Assembly (NCBI RefSeq): GCF_000420405.1
Contig: NZ_ATUW01000002.1
Location: forward strand, 280,338-344,337
Length of the DNA: 64,000 nucleotides
Direction: 5' to 3'
Origin: Winkia neuii subsp. neuii DSM 8576
GTDB taxonomy: Bacteria > Actinomycetota > Actinomycetes > Actinomycetales > Actinomycetaceae
Made by a program: the position numbers and the translations under genes. The notes below the pieces were generated by a model. It was not told the origin of the DNA. It worked only from the letters and a program-made list of their open reading frames with translations, and searched no databases. Numbering within the stretch: position 1 is the first letter of the stretch; every line of letters begins with the position of its first letter. Shown here piece by piece: positions 1 through 9,339 of the stretch.

Positions 1-2
1 GC

Positions 3-995
3 CACCCCCTGCCCCCAGACTGTGTGGAATTCCTCCGCAGCTTCTGTAGGGCAGAAATTGTCCCCTCTGCCTCAGCACCGAATTTGGCCGTCCCCTACGT
101 GCCCCAAAAAAGTGGAAATATCGGCCTGTCATTTTCAGGAGGTTTCGATTCCCTGGCTGCCTGGAAGCTGCTGCCGGCCCAAAACACCACTTTGATCAGT
201 TTAGATTTCGGCGGCAGGTTCTCGAGGGAAGCCCAGTTCTTCACTAATTTCCCCGTAATTTCCGTAAAGACAAACCTGGTCGCCGCCAGATTCCACACCC
301 ACACCTGGGCCTTCATGGCCCTGGGCGCTATCTTGGCCGCCCCCACCCTGGGCCTACAGACGCTCTCGTTCGGAACAATCTTAGAAGCTAGCTCGGCCAA
401 CATGACCTTCAGGGGACTGGGGCAAATAGAGACAGGCTATCCCGTCTTCGACTTCTTGGGCCTGACCTGGTACAACCCCGCCCTCGGCCTTACCGAGATT
501 GGGACTGCACTAATTTCCGCCAAAACCCACCCCGAACTGCTGTCTGAGTCGCTGAAATCGCTGGCGGAACCAGGGACCGAAAAACTCTACCGCAAATGGG
601 TACTGCTAAGGCTCGTCGAACGACTCACTGGCCAGAGCCTACCTGTGGAAGAACCCCGCCGCCCCTACCCCCAACATCGCGTGCCATTCGGTTCTTCCTT
701 TACGTCGCATATGTTGTCTTTCTACATGAGAAAACACCTGGGTGCGGAGGTGGCCGACATATTCGTTTCAGACGTGCCCGCCGCCGTAGACGAGTTCGTT
801 GCCCGGGCCGATTTGACCTTCTTTGAACGCTACAATTCGAACTTCTTACACAAAGTTCCCCCTAGCTACCGCCCCGGATTGATAAAGACTCTAGCGGGTT
901 TCGGTATTCTGCCCTACACCGAAAAGGACTTCTTAGAATATCAACGCACCCTACAGCTGCTGAAAGATGCCGAGGCTAAGCTTGCTGGGCAATGA
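3..995 (+). CDS. PP-loop ATPase-like protein of a polysaccharide locus (5'-truncated by window edge)
   Basis: The frame is open back to the first bases of the window, so the true start probably lies upstream; GTG at 24 is only the first start codon visible. Near the N-terminus is a PP-loop signature, LSFSGGFDSLAAWKLL, which in QueC, GuaA and asparagine-synthetase-type enzymes binds ATP and adenylates a carbonyl or carboxylate. No QueC zinc-cysteine cluster is visible, so this is not an ordinary preQ0 synthase. It sits beside glycosyltransferases and UDP-sugar genes, so a role in activating or modifying a surface-glycan residue is plausible but inferred. Its 3' end overlaps the convergent glycosyltransferase gene by about 20 bases. 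Substrate unknown. Confidence 0.7.
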   Translation, partial: HPLPPDCVEFLRSFCRAEIVPSASAPNLAVPYVPQKSGNIGLSFSGGFDSLAAWKLLPAQNTTLISLDFGGRFSREAQFFTNFPVISVKTNLVAARFHTHTWAFMALGAILAAPTLGLQTLSFGTILEASSANMTFRGLGQIETGYPVFDFLGLTWYNPALGLTEIGTALISAKTHPELLSESLKSLAEPGTEKLYRKWVLLRLVERLTGQSLPVEEPRRPYPQHRVPFGSSFTSHMLSFYMRKHLGAEVADIFVSDVPAAVDEFVARADLTFFERYNSNFLHKVPPSYRPGLIKTLAGFGILPYTEKDFLEYQRTLQLLKDAEAKLAGQ

Positions 996-3165
996 TTGTG
1001 CGCAGCTGCTTCAAGATTGCCGCAGAGTTGCCCGCCTGGCACTTGTAGGCCACGTTCGCCTTAGCTAGCGAAGAACCCGGTTCTACCAGGGCCCAAATAT
1101 CGCGCCCCGCTCCCAAATAGTCAGCGTACTTGGAGGGCAGGAACGGGTTTATGGGCATGGTGTCGAGGCATATGGCATCGTTCAGCAAGAGTACTTGACA
1201 TTGCTTGCAAACATTCAAGAATTCTAAGTAGGGTAAGTACCCGTTCACGTAGGTGAGCAAGTCGATCCCGTAAGAGGTAACACGTTCTTTTACCTCTTTA
1301 GGTTTGTTACAAAAGACGTGGAAACGTACCTTGCGCTGCTCTGCCTGCGACAAATTTCGCAGTGCCACAAACACGTCGTCCAGACCACGATTTTTGTAAA
1401 ATGCCCCGAAGTAGGCGATGTTCACAACCCCCGAGGGCATCTTATAGTCAGATTCCACTACCTCGTAGGAGGCGGCGGGAGGGGTGGGATGGTGGCGCAC
1501 CGTAGCTTTCGCTTTTACCAGCCGCCGAATATCGTCCGGGTAGTCGGCAACCATGTAGTCCAACTGGTTGTCGTTCGTGAAAATGAGTTCATCGGCCGCG
1601 AGAAACGTACAAATCTCGATCAGCTCAAAATATGAATTCTGCTCAAGCAACTGGTAGCCCTGCTGCGACAGGTAGCGCAGCATCATTTTTGACATGTCGC
1701 CCTCGCTAAAGGTGCCCGAGCGCAGGTTCCCCGTAACGTCCCGCCGCAGCGGGTCCGAAAACTCGGCTGTCCAGCGTACTTGAGGGTGGCGCCGTTTGAA
1801 CAGGAATGCCGCCACGTGGGAGGCCGCCCACAAGGCCCTCGAATACATTGTGCGGTATCCGCTTCCAGCTGCCGCCTGCCGCTCGGCTACCGCAACCGCC
1901 TGGTGGGCAAATGAAACCGTGGGCTCCCAGCCCGAAAAAGACACGGGCGCGTTGACCACAGACTTATGCTCAATCCAGCGGTCGGCGATCACGGACAACG
2001 ACTGGTCTTTGCGACGCAACTTGGACATGTCGTTGCTAATAACGTCGGAGATCGCACCGAGGTCGGCAACCACCTTCGCCGCGACCGTAGCGGAAGTGTC
2101 GGAAAATGGCGAGAAACAGTAGGCAAACACCAGGTTCGTAGCCTTGCCCTCGTTTACCTTCTGCCAGGGAAATGCCAGCAGTGAACGCTCGGCAAGATCG
2201 GCTTCCACCAAGTCGGCCTTTTCGGGATACGCCTGCAAATAGCGCACCGCAAACCCGTATTGAGCGCTGATTAGAGAGGTGATTACCGCACTATTTTCTG
2301 CCTTGCGCGCCTGCTCTAAAGCCCGCACGCAGTCCAGCCGTGCCCGCACGTTGAAAGCGTAGGAGACCTCTTGGCGCGAAACTGAATCGGGAGTAAGGAA
2401 GCGCAGGTAGGCGCCGCCTTCCTGATCCGGAAAGTGAAAGTGCAATCCCTTGCCCGCGAGCGCGCTGGCAAAGTACACTACGTCCTCGCCTGATTCTAAG
2501 TCTTCGCGGTAGCTGAGGGCGGCCGCTATCTTGGCTGGCAGCAGCTTACAGGCGTTAAATCCCAGCATCCACGGGACCGAATCGACGGCTACTTCTTTGC
2601 CCGCATTGTTGTTTATTCGATCTGCGAGGGAGTTTTGAGCTTGGGGTGCACTGCCCACATAGTTCACTATTGGGGCTACCGAGATTACGTCCTTACCGGC
2701 GTGGGCCAGCAGCTGCTCCAGAAAGTGCGGTTCTACGGCGTCGTCGGCGTCGACGAAGGTGACGTAGGCTCCCCTAGCCATCGAAAGGCCAATGTTGCGG
2801 GCCCGCCCCGCCCCCTTTCGGTCGGCTCTGACCCAGCGCAGATTGGAGTACTGGTTTTGCTGGCCGAATTCTTCCAGCAGCTTGCTACTGCCGTCTTCAG
2901 GCCCGTTCAAAATTACGAGCACTTCGTAGTCTGTTGCAGGCAGGCTCTGGCTGCCCAGAGAGGTGAGGGTGCGCCCGAGCGTTGCAGCGGCATTGTAGGC
3001 CGGGACGATCACGGATACCCGGCACGGATGTTGTTCGAGCGGGAGCGGGCGCAGCTTTTGGTTTTGGTCTAAGTGCTTAGAAAGGGACGCGATCTCGGCG
3101 TCTAGGGCGCCGGCGTCTAATAGCAGGCGGCGAACTTCTTCGGGTACTTCTCCGGTGCGTTTCAC
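976..3165 (-). CDS. Two-domain glycosyltransferase (GT2 N-terminal half, GT4-like C-terminal half)
   Basis: 729 residues. The first ~300 form a GT-A/GT2 domain: VSVIVPAYNAAATLGRTL binds the nucleotide sugar, VTFVDADDAVEPHF carries the metal-binding DxD. Residues ~390-729 look like a GT-B retaining transferase, with NIAYFGAFYKNRGLDDV and a late PSKYADYLGAGRDI segment. The protein should add two sugars, or one sugar plus a regulatory module, to a cytoplasmic glycan precursor. I place the start at GTG 3165: GGAGGAAACAA directly precedes it and GTGA overlaps the stop of the upstream gene, a typical coupled junction. An ATG at 3189 would extend it by 8 residues but has no such site. Donor and acceptor unknown. 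Confidence 0.8.
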   Translation of the reverse strand: MKRTGEVPEEVRRLLLDAGALDAEIASLSKHLDQNQKLRPLPLEQHPCRVSVIVPAYNAAATLGRTLTSLGSQSLPATDYEVLVILNGPEDGSSKLLEEFGQQNQYSNLRWVRADRKGAGRARNIGLSMARGAYVTFVDADDAVEPHFLEQLLAHAGKDVISVAPIVNYVGSAPQAQNSLADRINNNAGKEVAVDSVPWMLGFNACKLLPAKIAAALSYREDLESGEDVVYFASALAGKGLHFHFPDQEGGAYLRFLTPDSVSRQEVSYAFNVRARLDCVRALEQARKAENSAVITSLISAQYGFAVRYLQAYPEKADLVEADLAERSLLAFPWQKVNEGKATNLVFAYCFSPFSDTSATVAAKVVADLGAISDVISNDMSKLRRKDQSLSVIADRWIEHKSVVNAPVSFSGWEPTVSFAHQAVAVAERQAAAGSGYRTMYSRALWAASHVAAFLFKRRHPQVRWTAEFSDPLRRDVTGNLRSGTFSEGDMSKMMLRYLSQQGYQLLEQNSYFELIEICTFLAADELIFTNDNQLDYMVADYPDDIRRLVKAKATVRHHPTPPAASYEVVESDYKMPSGVVNIAYFGAFYKNRGLDDVFVALRNLSQAEQRKVRFHVFCNKPKEVKERVTSYGIDLLTYVNGYLPYLEFLNVCKQCQVLLLNDAICLDTMPINPFLPSKYADYLGAGRDIWALVEPGSSLAKANVAYKCQAGNSAAILKQLRTIIAQQA

Positions 3166-3839
3166 TTGTTTCCTCCGCGCGCCCACCATTTAAGTGTTAG
3201 CGAGCCCAGTTTTGATTCAGCCAGCGATTTGTACCGGGCGGCCAGCCTGTCCTTTTGGTTTTGCACATCTTTGAGTTTTTTGAGTAACTGTTCCCGGTCT
3301 TGGCCCTGCCCTTCCGGGATTTTGGCGACGGGCGAGGGCGAAGCTTCCTGGCGGTGGTTGCGCACATATTTGAGCAACCCCAAATATTTTTCTTCGACCT
3401 CTTGGCCCGTGCCAGTTTGCAGGGCTCGCCCCGGCGCGGCGAGCGCGTCTGCCACCCAGCGGCTTATGACCGAGGGCGCCGCTTGCCCCCCGATTTGGAA
3501 TAGCCACATGCCAGCTGCGCCCTCGTAGGCGCTGGCACCGAGCGAGCGCAGCATCCGCATCCAGGACAGCACCCAAACGTTGTCGAATTCCGCAGGTGGG
3601 GAAACTGCCAAAAAGGCTGCGTGGGCGCCGTCTTTGGCGAGCTCGGCAAGGGGAAAAGCAAGACTGGGCTCCTGGCAGCACAGCAGGATTTGGCTGACCC
3701 CGTCGAAGGTTTTCTCTTCCCGCTCCCCTAATACCGCGATACGGCTTCCCGCCGGCAAGTCCAACTCAGCTAGTTGCGGAGCAGGAAATTCTTCTACTAG
3801 TACGAGTGTATTTGCCGCGCTGTCTACTAGCCCGCCCAT
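3162..3839 (-). CDS. Hypothetical protein with C-terminal coiled coil, glycopolymer locus
   Basis: 225 residues, not recognised. The first ~150 are a mixed alpha/beta region with no cysteine motif, signal peptide or membrane segment. Residues ~175-215 are a charged coiled coil (EQLLKKLKDVQNQKDRLAARY), ending in a basic-aromatic tail, LTLKWWARGGNK. It lies two bases after the wecC stop and overlaps the next glycosyltransferase by four bases (GTGA), so the three genes are one translationally coupled unit. A weak fold similarity to SAM-dependent methyltransferases is possible from segments such as GSRIAVLGEREEKTFDGV, but no clear GxGxG motif is present, so I do not assign it. It may scaffold or regulate its partner glycosyltransferase. 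Confidence 0.65.
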   Translation of the reverse strand: MGGLVDSAANTLVLVEEFPAPQLAELDLPAGSRIAVLGEREEKTFDGVSQILLCCQEPSLAFPLAELAKDGAHAAFLAVSPPAEFDNVWVLSWMRMLRSLGASAYEGAAGMWLFQIGGQAAPSVISRWVADALAAPGRALQTGTGQEVEEKYLGLLKYVRNHRQEASPSPVAKIPEGQGQDREQLLKKLKDVQNQKDRLAARYKSLAESKLGSLTLKWWARGGNK

Positions 3840-3841
3840 GG

Positions 3842-5068
3842 TTACCTGCCGATAAAATTGAGGGTTTCGTGGGCGCCGAGGCCTTCCAAAAACTCCGGGG
3901 TGAACTGGTCGTGCCCAACTAGTACCAGCGCCAAATCGTAGCCGGAGCCGGGATTGTCTGTATCTGCCAGCGTTACCCCGTCTGCCTGTAAAGCCTGCGG
4001 CAGCTCGGTGACGTTGGGCTCGTAGATGTCGAAGGTGGCCTGCCTGCCACTAACCAGTTCCTTGGCGATGCGCAGCGCGGGCGATTCGCGCAGATCGTCA
4101 ATATTCGGTTTGAAGGCCAGCCCCAAGATTGCAATCTTCGGCCGGGCCACATTGCCGAGGGCGTCGGCCACTTTCTTGAGCACAAATTTTGGTTTAGCAT
4201 CGTTTACTTCGCGCGCGGTCCCGATCAGACGGGCATTCTGGCGATCAGCTGCGACTATGAACCAGGGATCCACAGCGATGCAGTGCCCGCCCACGCCGGG
4301 GCCCGGACGCAGAATGTTCACGCGCGGGTGCTTGTTCGCCAAGTCGATCAGTTCCCACACGTCGATTCCCAACTTGTCAGCAATTAGCGACAATTCGTTG
4401 GCAAAGGCAATGTTGACGTCGCGGAAGGAATTTTCGACGAGCTTAGCCAGTTCGGCGGTCTTCGCATCGGTAGTGTGCACGTGGCCAGCACAAAAGGTGT
4501 CGTAGACCTCCTTGGCGCGCTGAGTCGCTTGCGGAGTCAGCCCCCCGATAATGCGATCGTTGGCCGTCATCTCGACCATGATGCGCCCCGGAAGGACGCG
4601 CTCAGGAGCGTGAGCAAACATTACGTGCCCCTCGCCCTCGCGCTTCAGATCCGGACGAGCGGCAAACACGCGCTCGGCCATGCGCTCGGTAGTAAGCGGC
4701 GGCGAAGTGGACTCCAAAATTACCAACTCGTTGCCCCGCAGCTGGGGGATTATCTTGTCGACCGCCGCATCTATGTAGGACAGGTCGGCCTCGTGCTCAC
4801 CCTGGAATGGGGTGGGCACCGAAATGATGTACACATCCGAGGCCGGAGTTTCTTTTTGCGCGACGAGCCTGCCGGAATCAACAACCTCCTTGAGCGCTTT
4901 TTCGAGCCCCTCCTCGACAAAAGGCAACTTTCCGGCATTTACGAATTCCAAAGTGCGCTCTGAGACGTCGACTCCCGTCACTTTCCAGCCGTTTTGGGCC
5001 AGAACCACTGCGGTGGGCAGACCAATATAGCCGAGGCCAATTACGGCTAAAGAACCATGTTCGCGCAT
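3842..5068 (-). CDS. wecC: UDP-N-acetyl-D-mannosamine dehydrogenase (WecC type)
   Basis: 408 residues, normal for the UDP-glucose/UDP-ManNAc dehydrogenase family. The Rossmann NAD site is GLGYIGLPTAVVLA (residues 11-24). The middle holds the sugar-binding helix with NANEL-like AFANELSLIADKLG, and GGHCIAVDPWF (about residue 260) carries the catalytic cysteine of the two-step NAD-dependent oxidation. The C-terminal domain has LGLAFKPNIDDLRESPA. It converts UDP-ManNAc to UDP-ManNAcA; a WecB epimerase is encoded divergently next door, which favours this substrate over UDP-Glc or UDP-GlcNAc. GAAGGGAAAAGA precedes the ATG. First gene of a three-gene coupled unit. Confidence 0.92.
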   Translation of the reverse strand: MREHGSLAVIGLGYIGLPTAVVLAQNGWKVTGVDVSERTLEFVNAGKLPFVEEGLEKALKEVVDSGRLVAQKETPASDVYIISVPTPFQGEHEADLSYIDAAVDKIIPQLRGNELVILESTSPPLTTERMAERVFAARPDLKREGEGHVMFAHAPERVLPGRIMVEMTANDRIIGGLTPQATQRAKEVYDTFCAGHVHTTDAKTAELAKLVENSFRDVNIAFANELSLIADKLGIDVWELIDLANKHPRVNILRPGPGVGGHCIAVDPWFIVAADRQNARLIGTAREVNDAKPKFVLKKVADALGNVARPKIAILGLAFKPNIDDLRESPALRIAKELVSGRQATFDIYEPNVTELPQALQADGVTLADTDNPGSGYDLALVLVGHDQFTPEFLEGLGAHETLNFIGR

Positions 5069-5195
5069 TCTTTTCCCTTCTGGTGGGACCTACATACTTC
5101 AGACTCCAATTCATGCGGGGAACACAAGCAAAGAGAGCCTTCAAGCAAACATGTTAGTATATTTTTTGCTCCCCTTCCCATCCGAAAGCGATAAA

Positions 5196-6371
5196 ATGCC
5201 TAATAAACACCGCATCCTTGTGATATATGGCACCAGGCCAGAAGCGATTAAAGTCGCTCCTGTAATCCGAGCATTGCATTCAGCTGCAGATTTTTCCCCT
5301 ATCGCAGTATCAACCGGCCAGCACAAAGAAATGCTCGAATCGGTAAACAAACTTTTTGACATTGAACCCGACTACGACCTGTCGGCCTTCGAAAAAGGAC
5401 AGTCGCTGAACAAGCTTTCGGCAAAGATTTTCAAACGCCTTACTCCTATCCTCGCCGATACCTGCCCGGACGCTGTACTGGTGCAAGGTGACACCACCAC
5501 TGTGGCAATCGCCGCCCTCGCCGCATTCAACATGCAGATTCCTGTAATTCACCTGGAGGCCGGGCTGCGCTCTGGAGACATGTTCTCGCCATTTCCTGAA
5601 GAGGCGAACCGCAAGATCACCACGCAGGTGTCTTCCCTAAACCTCGCCCCCACCGAGGTCTCTCGCAACAACCTGCTGCGCGAAGGGGTAAACCCCGACA
5701 CCATTGCTGTCGTAGGCAACACAGTGATCGACGCACTCCTGCACGTACTAAAAAAGCCGGCTGCCTTTGCCGACGAACGCCTCCAGCGAATATACGACTC
5801 CAAGGCCCCCGTTTTGCTGCTCACCTGCCACCGCCGCGAAAACTGGGGAGAGCCCATGGAACACGTGGGCGAGGCCGTCCACCGCCTGGCGACGCACCTA
5901 AAAGATTGGCAAATCGTCTTCCCAGCTCACGCCAACCCCACCGTGCGCCAAACCATCGGCCCCCACCTCGAAGGCGACTCCAACGTGCTTATCTGCGAGC
6001 CGCTAAACTACAGCGAATTTTCCCACATGGAAGAACGCTCCCACCTAATCCTGTCCGATTCCGGCGGCGTCCAAGAAGAAGCCCCCGCCCTGGGCAAGCC
6101 CGTGCTTGTGCTGCGCGACAACACCGAGCGCCCCGAAGCCGTCCAATCCGGCACCGTGCGCCTGGTTGGAACCAATGCCGACAACATCGTTTCCGAAGCC
6201 CTGGCCCTCATCGAAAATCCCGAAAAGTACCAGGAAATGGCGCATGCCAAGAACCCCTTTGGGGACGGACATTCGGCGGCGCTGGCGCTTATGGCCATTC
6301 GCAAGCTGCTCAAGAAACCCCAGCCTGAGGTCGAAGAAGGGCCCACCACCGTGGAACTGCAGAAGAACTAA
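5196..6371 (+). CDS. wecB: UDP-N-acetylglucosamine 2-epimerase (non-hydrolysing)
   Basis: 391 residues from the chosen ATG. The protein opens with ILVIYGTRPEAIKVAPVI, the family N-terminus, and contains VQGDTTTVAIAALAA, HLEAGLRSGD, LLTCHRRENWG and LSDSGGVQEEAPALGKP, all typical of WecB/MnaA. It interconverts UDP-GlcNAc and UDP-ManNAc in the cytoplasm, feeding the divergent WecC dehydrogenase. An upstream ATG at 5151 would add a hydrophobic 15-residue extension absent from the family, so 5196 is preferred, although no strong ribosome-binding site precedes either. The ~130-base gap to wecC must hold divergent promoters. The 3' end overlaps the convergent CgeB-like gene by four bases. Confidence 0.93.
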   Translation: MPNKHRILVIYGTRPEAIKVAPVIRALHSAADFSPIAVSTGQHKEMLESVNKLFDIEPDYDLSAFEKGQSLNKLSAKIFKRLTPILADTCPDAVLVQGDTTTVAIAALAAFNMQIPVIHLEAGLRSGDMFSPFPEEANRKITTQVSSLNLAPTEVSRNNLLREGVNPDTIAVVGNTVIDALLHVLKKPAAFADERLQRIYDSKAPVLLLTCHRRENWGEPMEHVGEAVHRLATHLKDWQIVFPAHANPTVRQTIGPHLEGDSNVLICEPLNYSEFSHMEERSHLILSDSGGVQEEAPALGKPVLVLRDNTERPEAVQSGTVRLVGTNADNIVSEALALIENPEKYQEMAHAKNPFGDGHSAALALMAIRKLLKKPQPEVEEGPTTVELQKN

Positions 6372-8236
6372 CCCAGCTCGCCCCTGTTGGGGCGCCCGCA
6401 GTGGGCAAGAGTGGAGTTAGCCAAAATCTCGTAGTCGGAAATGTCCCACGTGTGAGTACCGCCCGTGCGCATCTGGGCAAAGCCGAAGCGCGAGGACGAG
6501 AATATTTTGCCCCCGGCCGCCGCCACCGCCTTGAGTAGCGCCGTGTCCTCGCCCCTAGTGCGGTCGGCGAAACCAATTTCTTCGACCAGCTCGCGCCTGG
6601 CCACGATTGTGGGCCCCGAGACAAAACTGGTGAAGCGGTGTTCAAACTCCCCAAAGCGCAAAACCGTCAGGTCGCGCCCCTTCAGGTACAGGTAGTGAGC
6701 GTGTTTGCCAACCAGGTCGGCCCCCGAATAGTCGCTGGCCACCAACTGTTCGAACAGATAGTACGGCGAATACAGGTCGTCGTCGTCCATCTTGGCCACC
6801 CACTCGCCCTCGGCGGCCTGCAAAATTTGGTTGTAGCAAGCCCCAAGGCTGTCCTGCGCATCCCCGTGCAACCAGGTTATCTGCAGATCTAAGTCCTTCG
6901 CTTTTCCCAGCTGAGGGTCGGAGGGCGAAAACCCGTGGGTTAGTATTACGGGCTGCACCTGCACTTCGCGTTGCGCGTGCAAATAATCGAGGACGTGGTC
7001 CACCTGGGCCGGGCGGTTAGTGGAAATCATGGCGGTAACCGTGGGCAGATGCCAACTGCTCCCTTCCAGCCCCACTGTTTCGAGTACCTGGTTTATTCGG
7101 TGGGCGTAGGTATGTTTTTGCCAGATTCGCCGCTGGGCCCGGTGCGTGATCTGGTCGCGCAACTCCTTGTCGTTTACTAATGCCCTCAGCGCATAACCGG
7201 CCTCGGGGCGCGAGGACACTTGTACCACTTCCTGTGGCGTGAAGAAGTTTTCTATTGCCGGCGAGGGCGCAGACACCACCGGGGTGCCACAAGCCGATAT
7301 TTCAAAAATGCGGCGGGCGCACATTGACGGGGAACTCACCACGGAGTTGACGTTCAAGAACGCCTTGTACCGCCGGTAGGCGTGCAGCATTTGGGGATAT
7401 GAGAGGGACCCAACCACTCGTTTGTCGAGCGGGGCTGGAAATTGGTAGCGGGAATCCCCGCCTAAATAGCGGCTGAAGATGTCGAGCCCTTTGGGCATGC
7501 GGGCGGACACGTCGTCCGCCGCCCCTAAAAGCATGTCCATTTGCTCGCGCCGTTCGGGGTACTTGTGCGCAAAGTACATGCCCGCAAAAGCGACATCTGA
7601 AAGCTCGGGCAGTTTTCCGCCCTCCGGCAATCTGATGGGATTGTGTATCGAAGGCTGGGCCGCAAAGGGTAGTACTCCCACCCGGTCATGGCCTAATTCG
7701 TGCCGGTAGCGTTCCAGCAGGGTTTCGTCGGTGGTGAAGACGTAGTCGAACAGTTTGGCAGTTTCGATGGCGTCCAGGTAGTGGGCCGGGTCTTCTTTGT
7801 TCCAAAATACGGTGGGAATGCCGGCCTCTTTACAATGCGCCACAAGCTGGCGCAGCTTGCTGGTGGGGGTTTTGTTTCCGACTACCATGAACCGCCACTT
7901 GTCGTTGTTGCCGTGCCAGGCAGATTCGACAAAGAGCAGGTCGACCTGATTCTGGGCGAGCTGGCTTTCGAATGCACCCGGCGTTAGTAGAACCTGCTCC
8001 CATTCGTAGCGGAGGGCCAGTTCCGAGAACTCGTCCAAAATTACTGCTGCCCGCACCTGGTGGCGCGGTTTGGTGGCAAGCGGGAGCGGCCAGGGGCCGG
8101 GCAGTTTTCTGTTCGTTTTCGCCGGCGCGGGCGCCTTTGTAGCCGCTATTTTTTGCCGCCGACGATGTTCTTTTAGCTCGCTCACCCCGCCGTGGCGCAG
8201 GTGCCAGAGGTCTTTTCGAAGCTCACCTAGGCCCAT
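6368..8236 (-). CDS. CgeB-like glycosyltransferase fused to a GT2 domain
   Basis: 622 residues. After a basic N-terminus, residues ~60-390 resemble the CgeB/DUF3880 GT-B family: DLLFVESAWHGN, GIPTVFWNKEDPAHY, FDYVFTTDETLLERY, then FEISACGTPVVSAPSPAI and a FFTPQEVVQV segment. Residues ~390-600 form a GT2-like module (VTAMISTNRP, EGEWVAKMDDDDLYSPYYL) whose MDDDD is the expected metal/nucleotide site. It probably adds one or two sugars, or glycerol/ribitol-phosphate-like units, to the surface glycan. Its ATG directly abuts the TAG stop of the LCP gene, with GAGGGTGAAC as likely ribosome-binding site inside that gene. Exact donor unknown. Confidence 0.8.
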   Translation of the reverse strand: MGLGELRKDLWHLRHGGVSELKEHRRRQKIAATKAPAPAKTNRKLPGPWPLPLATKPRHQVRAAVILDEFSELALRYEWEQVLLTPGAFESQLAQNQVDLLFVESAWHGNNDKWRFMVVGNKTPTSKLRQLVAHCKEAGIPTVFWNKEDPAHYLDAIETAKLFDYVFTTDETLLERYRHELGHDRVGVLPFAAQPSIHNPIRLPEGGKLPELSDVAFAGMYFAHKYPERREQMDMLLGAADDVSARMPKGLDIFSRYLGGDSRYQFPAPLDKRVVGSLSYPQMLHAYRRYKAFLNVNSVVSSPSMCARRIFEISACGTPVVSAPSPAIENFFTPQEVVQVSSRPEAGYALRALVNDKELRDQITHRAQRRIWQKHTYAHRINQVLETVGLEGSSWHLPTVTAMISTNRPAQVDHVLDYLHAQREVQVQPVILTHGFSPSDPQLGKAKDLDLQITWLHGDAQDSLGACYNQILQAAEGEWVAKMDDDDLYSPYYLFEQLVASDYSGADLVGKHAHYLYLKGRDLTVLRFGEFEHRFTSFVSGPTIVARRELVEEIGFADRTRGEDTALLKAVAAAGGKIFSSSRFGFAQMRTGGTHTWDISDYEILANSTLAHCGRPNRGELG

Positions 8237-9217
8237 CTAGTTCACCCTCTTCGACAGTTGCGGAATCCCAGCTCCTGCTCCTTGCAAGTATTGGGGCAGG
8301 TTGTCTTCGGCCCACGCTTTAGCGAGCGGCTGCAGCACCTCGTAGTCCAGGTTCACTATGGATTGGCCGTCGGCGGAGGTGTCGGTACCGGTGTAGGGGG
8401 CGGTGATGAAAGTGACGTCTTTGGGGCGCACGTGGCGGGCGTCCTTAGCTAGGGAAAGCAGTTCGGAGGTGCCCAGGCCTTCGTCGAGTGTCATGTCCTG
8501 GGACGCCGTTTGGATGAGGTTCAAAGTTTTAGAGGGCGAAGACAGCACGTCCTCGGAAAATATTCCCGCCATTATGGCCCTCATCCAGGCCTGCTGTCGC
8601 TTCACCCGATCGAAGTCCCCGCCGGGCAAAGATTTGCGCTCGCGGACGAAGGCTAGCGCTTGCGTGCCGTTCATCTGTTGGGGCCCTCGCGTGGTTTCGA
8701 TTTCTACGCTGCCGAGGGCGTCGGTTAGGGCCGAGAAGGTTTCGAAGTTCACTATTGCGAAGTGGTCAATTGGCACTCCGGTCAAGTCTTGCACGGTCTC
8801 GATAGCCAGGGACGGCCCCCCGTATGCAAAGGCGGCGTTTATTTTGGCTTTGCCGTGGCCGGGGATGTCTACCCAGGCGTCACGCGGAATCGACATTACG
8901 GTAACCGCATTGTGTTTGCGCGAAAATTGCACGAGCATCATGGCGTCCGTGCGTGCCCCTCCCCGGGCCCAGGAGGAGCGGTTCGAGGCGTCTAGGCGCA
9001 CGTCTGAGCCTAGGACTAAGAAGTTGGTGGCATCAGCTGCGGCCGGTTTTGAAATGGTGGGGGCTTTGACTTTTACCCGCGAAATATTGCCGGTAACTGA
9101 CGACGATAACCACCACAGTACCCCCGCGCACAGGAGCACTATTACGAGGGCGATTACCGCCAGGGTTTTCAGCACCCGGTGGGAACTCTTCGTTGGGGTG
9201 GAGTGAGATCCAGCCAT
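8237..9217 (-). CDS. LytR-CpsA-Psr (LCP) family glycopolymer transferase
   Basis: 326 residues: a short cytoplasmic N-terminus, one membrane helix (VLKTLAVIALVIVLLCAGVL), then an extracellular LCP domain. The conserved residues are visible: LVLGSDVRLD, RTDAMMLVQFS, VTVMSIPRDAWVDIPG, KINAAFAYGG and LAFVRERKSLPGGDFDRVKRQQ, whose Arg/Asp residues bind the polyprenyl pyrophosphate. LCP enzymes move completed glycans from the lipid carrier to peptidoglycan, so this is probably the attachment enzyme for the polymer made by this locus. I choose ATG 9217 (AAGGCAG six bases upstream) over a GTG at 9247. It is first in a unit with the downstream CgeB-like transferase. Confidence 0.93.
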   Translation of the reverse strand: MAGSHSTPTKSSHRVLKTLAVIALVIVLLCAGVLWWLSSSVTGNISRVKVKAPTISKPAAADATNFLVLGSDVRLDASNRSSWARGGARTDAMMLVQFSRKHNAVTVMSIPRDAWVDIPGHGKAKINAAFAYGGPSLAIETVQDLTGVPIDHFAIVNFETFSALTDALGSVEIETTRGPQQMNGTQALAFVRERKSLPGGDFDRVKRQQAWMRAIMAGIFSEDVLSSPSKTLNLIQTASQDMTLDEGLGTSELLSLAKDARHVRPKDVTFITAPYTGTDTSADGQSIVNLDYEVLQPLAKAWAEDNLPQYLQGAGAGIPQLSKRVN

Positions 9218-9339
9218 GTTCTGCCTTCTTAGCTTCCGTAAATTCACTTGCGCATACTTGCGTACTGACTATAGCAATCCGTACCATAGAAAATACGCTC
9301 AAGAAGGTTTTTCTTGATTCCCCACCTACCTGTGACCAA

